DNA from: Bryoerythrophyllum caledonicum
Taxonomy: Eukaryota; Streptophyta; Bryopsida; Pottiales; Pottiaceae
Direction: 5' to 3'
DNA length: 64,000 bases
Assembly: GCA_963971425.1 (NCBI GenBank)
Contig: OZ020517.1
Coordinates: 24,562,462-24,626,461, forward strand
Under the pieces are notes generated by a model that was not told the origin of the DNA, ran no database searches, and was given only the letters and a program-made list of their open reading frames with translations. The stretch's first letter is position 1, and every line of letters begins with the position of its first letter. Both the position numbers and the translations under genes were made by a program. Positions 60,872 through 64,000 of this stretch are shown here, one piece after another.

Positions 60872-61339
60872 TAGAAGTAGTAGAAGTTTGTGGTATATAT
60901 GTTTAGTGGTGTATTTTAAAGGCTTTGTTGTGTTATTAATGACTTGTTGGTTTGGGGGTAGGTGGATGTTTGTATTTTGTGTGTGAGTTGTGGGTTTATT
61001 TATTTTTATAATAGGTGTAGTTGTTTTCGTCTTTAGTTTATTTTTTGTCCATGTGTTTTTTGTGGTTGTTTTTGTTTTAGTAGTGTATGGATGTATGTAT
61101 GATTGGTTGTATTTTATCTTGGTTGTTTTTGTCCGTGTGCATATGTAACTATTATGTTTAAGACTATTTGTATGTGGGTTTATGTTGGTTTTTAAAGTGG
61201 CTTTTTCATATGCGGTGTTATTATATACTTTGTGGTTTGTACAATTGTTTGTTTTGGTGTTTGTATTAGTATTTGGTATGAAATATGTTTTGGCATTCTT
61301 TTTGTGCGAAACGGGGTGTCTTTTTAATTTGTTCGGCAT

Positions 61340-61369
61340 GGGTCTTGGGTTAGTCTCCATGTCTCCTCC
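61340..61369 (-). other. Degenerate second 2A-like motif upstream in LINE copy 2
   Basis: Encodes GGDMETNPRP then MPNKLKRHP. The flanking residues (KKLIYYKLLILI before; SHKKNAKTYFIPNT after) match those around the intact motif 166 codons downstream, so this is an in-frame duplication. Change of the essential Gly to Arg should abolish skipping. Confidence 0.8.
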
Positions 61370-61569
61370 AATTAATATTAGTAGTTTGTAGTAGATGAGT
61401 TTTTTGTTTTGTTTTAGAATTTTTTGTTTTTGAATGTGGCTTTGGTATTTGTGTTTTTTTGATTGTATGTGTTTGTCTTTGTATGTGTGTATGTATATGT
61501 ATGTGTTTCGTTGATGGTGCGTGGTTGTCTTTGTGTGTGTGTATGTAGTTTTATGTGGTATTATATTAG

Positions 61570-61875
61570 TATTCTTTTGTATGTTTGTATTAGTGTATGT
61601 CACGGTTTTTGTCTTGGTATTTGTATCAGTATCTTTGTTAGTATTTGTGTTAGTATTCGTATGAGTACACGTACCAATATTTGTATTGGTATTTGCATTT
61701 GTATAAGTATAAGTATTTGTATTTATATACATACCAGTAAATGTATCAGTATACGTACCAGTATTTGTATCAGTATATTTATAAGTATACTCATCGGTGT
61801 ATGTATCAGTATAAGTATCAGTATACGTATCAGTATACGTATCCGTAAACGTATCAGTATATGTATCCGTATATT
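61570..61875. repeat. Hexanucleotide-derived repeat tract in copy 2 linker
   Basis: On plus the tract is built from gtatca/gtatac/gtattt units; on the sense strand it encodes alternating Thr-Asp-Thr-Tyr and Thr-Asn. A second, similar tract lies at about 63195-63345. Both keep the ORF2 frame open because the unit is six bases. Confidence 0.8.
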
Positions 61876-62209
61876 GAAATAATGAGTTTTCTAAAAGATT
61901 TCTTTCTAAACATATTTTGTCTAAAACTATGATTTCTAAAAACAGATTGATATTTATTTCAATCAGATTCGTATGTATTCTTACTTTTATTAGAATTTCT
62001 ATTTTTAGTAAGTCTATTTTTGGCACCTCCGGCGCCACCCCGGCCAGCGAGACATTAATCAATCCTTCTTTTTTAATAATTCTACATACTCTCAACAAAT
62101 TTCTACTATTTAATCGCAAAGTCTCCTCATCTTTATATATAACAATTTTAATATTACTATTAACTCTTTTATTACTATCTTCTCTATTTATTTTTATTCT
62201 GAAATTTAT

Positions 62210-62950
62210 AACTCTCATTACAAGTTTGGTTAATTTTCCATCCGTTATTTTTGAATTTCTTCGGAAGCATAATCTATTTTTAGTACAACTGTTTATAGCT
62301 GTAGTCTTACTATTTGTATTCTTATTATATTTGATTCCCATTACTATTTTGGTGCATTCTCCATCCCTTCTTTTTGAATTTCTTAGGAAGCATATTCTAT
62401 TTTTAGTGTTGATGTTTATAGCTATGTTCTTCATATTTGTATTCTTATTATAAATAATTCCCATTACTAATTTGGTGATTTTTCCATCCCTTATTTCTAT
62501 ATTTCTTAATAAGTATATTCTATTTATAGTACTGTTGTTTATAGCTATATTCTTCCTATTTGTATTCTTATTACATTTGATTCCCATTACTATTTTAGTG
62601 CATTTTCCATCCCTTATTTTGGATTTTCTTAGGAAGCATATTCTATTTTTAGTACTGCAATATATAGCTATAGTCTTCATATTTGTATTCTTATTATATT
62701 TGATTCCCATTACTAATTCGGTTAATTTACAATCCCTTATTTTTGAATTCCTTAAGTAGTATATACTATTTTTAGTACTGTTGTTTATATCTATGTCCCT
62801 AATATTTGTAATCTTATGATAATTAATTCTCATTATTAATTTTGTTAATATTCCATTCCTTATTTTTGGTTTCCTTAGTAAGCCTATTCTATTTTTAGTT
62901 TTGTTGTTTGTTACTATGTTCTTATTATTTGTATTCTTATGATAATGGTT
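62210..62950 (-). repeat. Six 123-bp (41-residue) tandem repeats in copy 2 linker
   Basis: Units share TKNRICFLR.SKIRDGKCTK, IVMGIKYNKNTN and KNIAIN. The spacing is 123 bp, for example gaatttct at 62253 and gaatttct at 62376. The repeats are diverged but all remain in frame, giving a basic repeat domain of about 250 residues with no family match that I recognise. Copy 1 lacks it. Confidence 0.8.
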
Positions 62951-63738
62951 TTCAACCTTACCCTTTATTTTTCCCTTATATATCTTCTCCAATTTTATTC
63001 TTTTATTTTTAATATTACTTGCTCTATTTGAAACCTTTGCAATTTTATAAATATCTATCTTCTTTATTTTATTATATCTCTTTTTACTCTCCTTGATTTT
63101 CCTATTTTTTTTCATTTTAATATTCCTTGTTTTTTGATGATATGTAGTTATAAATGTGAGTGTAGTTGCTTCTATTTTAAAGTTTATACATATGATTATA
63201 TTAGTATATGTCCCGGTTTTAGTCTTAGTATTTGTAACAGTATTCGTATTAGTATTTTTTTCAGTATTCGTTTTAATGTTCGTATTGGTAGCAGTATAGG
63301 TATTCGTATTCGTATCCGTATCTGTATTTGTATGTATCCCAGTATGTGTACCAATTTTTTTAGTTTTTTCTTTGTAGTTTTTGGCAGGGTATTCATGTTT
63401 GTTAGTATACTGTATACTGTATGTCATATAGTATATTGTCGACTCAATCACTTTATATAAAATTTGGAGGATGTGTAAGGAATTTTTTTCTAATATGTGT
63501 ATGTTTTTTTGTATTTTAATGAGGGTTTTTTTGTAAAGTAGTATGTATTCTATTTTGGGTATTTCTGTGGGCGAAGTATTGTGTATGTTTGTATACCTTT
63601 GAAGACATAAATGTGTATGTTTGTATTTATACTTGCAAAGAATACAGTAGGTGTAAGTCATGTGTATAATGTAGTCTAATTTGTCGTCCTTATCACATAG
63701 TATGAGATAATTACTAGTTACCTTGTAGTCTTTGGACG

Positions 63739-64000
63739 CTACATGTTTGACGGGTTGCCCTCCAAGCTTGGCTTGCCAATTGAGTTTGTGATGGCTTGCA
63801 TTGTTGCATATGCGGCTCCCATGGACTCTTGGATACTTAGCATTTGGACCCTTAGTTCTTCATTCTTTGCATCCACATACTCCTTCACTTCCAATCTCAT
63901 CTTCTTGTTGCTTTCCTCCACAATTTCCACTATGTCCTCCTTTGTCAAAGAAGGAGGTGCTTCTTTCATCTTGTATGTTGCCACCGTGTTCACCATGGCG
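63739..64000 (-). CDS. LINE copy 2 ORF1, C-terminal part only (runs off window)
   Basis: The frame reads VNTVATYK, a coiled-coil-like charged stretch (EDIVEIVEESNKKMRLEVKE), and ends KPSLEGNPSNM. This aligns with the C-terminus of copy 1 ORF1 (VNTVAAIN… KPSLPSLDDPSNVD). The in-window Met at 63996 is internal, so the true start lies beyond the edge. As in copy 1, the downstream ORF2 frame is open across this stop and is shifted by -1. Confidence 0.85.
   Translation of the reverse strand, partial: AMVNTVATYKMKEAPPSLTKEDIVEIVEESNKKMRLEVKEYVDAKNEELRVQMLSIQESMGAAYATMQAITNSIGKPSLEGNPSNM

Larger units (their letters stand above)
55802..63661 (-). pseudogene. LINE copy 2 ORF2, 5' part: low-complexity linker, 2A peptide, APE endonuclease, RT
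   Basis: 2,619 codons are open from this ATG, and the frame stays open upstream past the ORF1 stop. Residues 1-930 are a Thr/Asn/Lys/Tyr-rich linker with hexanucleotide-derived repeats and six 41-residue repeats (about 250-500). A degenerate 2A-like motif lies at 765-774 and the intact one at 931-940. The APE endonuclease follows (WNASS, QETK, MYMPSH, GDFN, LIDGFY, and LDH in place of SDH). RT comes next with an intact AAYADDLA box (Y1957; 57793-57782) and all motifs of copy 1. The frame ends at the TGA noted above, within an otherwise unbroken reading frame. The linker has no recognised domain and its composition (TNTNT, TDTYTDT) reflects expansion of simple repeats. Confidence 0.9.
53531..64000 (-). 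mobile_element. LINE copy 2 (same family as copy 1), 5' end outside window
   Basis: On the minus strand it shows the same layout as copy 1: the end of ORF1 (64000-63739), a very long ORF2 (from at least 63661 down to 53807 with one stop), a conserved 3' region, and a terminal hairpin at 53562-53536 followed by a short TTATTCTTC tail. Predicted proteins of the two copies are highly similar over the enzymatic domains but differ greatly in the linker before the 2A peptide. The left boundary lies near 53531; no target duplication can be tested because the other end is outside the window. Confidence 0.92.

Overview
This is a nuclear window from a land plant. The evidence is three plant-type genes with spliced coding regions: a DUF604/Fringe-like glycosyltransferase, an organelle outer-membrane SP1/MULAN-type RING E3 ligase, and a proline-rich membrane protein. 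The rest is dense nested transposon sequence. I favour a bryophyte or another early-diverging land plant because of the transposon types, but the sequence does not settle this.

Layout: 519-3753 is a broken hAT transposase gene (minus), followed by a pure 368-bp TC microsatellite (5501-5868). 6502-8397 is the glycosyltransferase gene (minus). 8398-12606 has no recognisable gene but holds a perfect 21-bp inverted repeat near 10.1 kb. 12607-34520 is one old Ty3/gypsy-type element on the minus strand, cut apart by two later insertions. 36710-39926 is the E3 ligase gene (plus). 40406-47228 is a second hAT element with its termini and 8-bp target duplication intact. 49753-50631 is the proline-rich protein gene (plus). 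53531 to the window end is a second LINE copy that runs off the edge.

Two things stand out. First, a very long LINE family is present in two copies (12933-25522, bounded by a 14-bp target duplication, and 53531-64000+). Its large protein carries an APE-type endonuclease, reverse transcriptase, RNase H, a CCHC finger and a C-terminal PD-E/K..KY module resembling the R2-type restriction-like endonuclease. This is a dual-endonuclease plan like that of the algal Dualen/RandI elements. A canonical 2A-like peptide (GGDIETNPGP) lies between a low-complexity N-terminal region and the enzymatic part in both copies. Both copies are defective, in different places: copy 1 has lost 27 codons including the RT YADD box, and copy 2 has a stop between RT and RNase H.

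Second, the gypsy element encodes a cytosine-5 DNA methyltransferase between its protease and reverse transcriptase, and its pol ends in a PHD-like finger. The methyltransferase is split by a 4.2-kb insertion flanked by a 5-bp duplication. LINE copy 1 is inserted in the integrase C-terminus of the same element. Removing both insertions in silico restores reading-frame continuity at each junction, so the order of events is clear: gypsy element first, then the two insertions in an unknown order.
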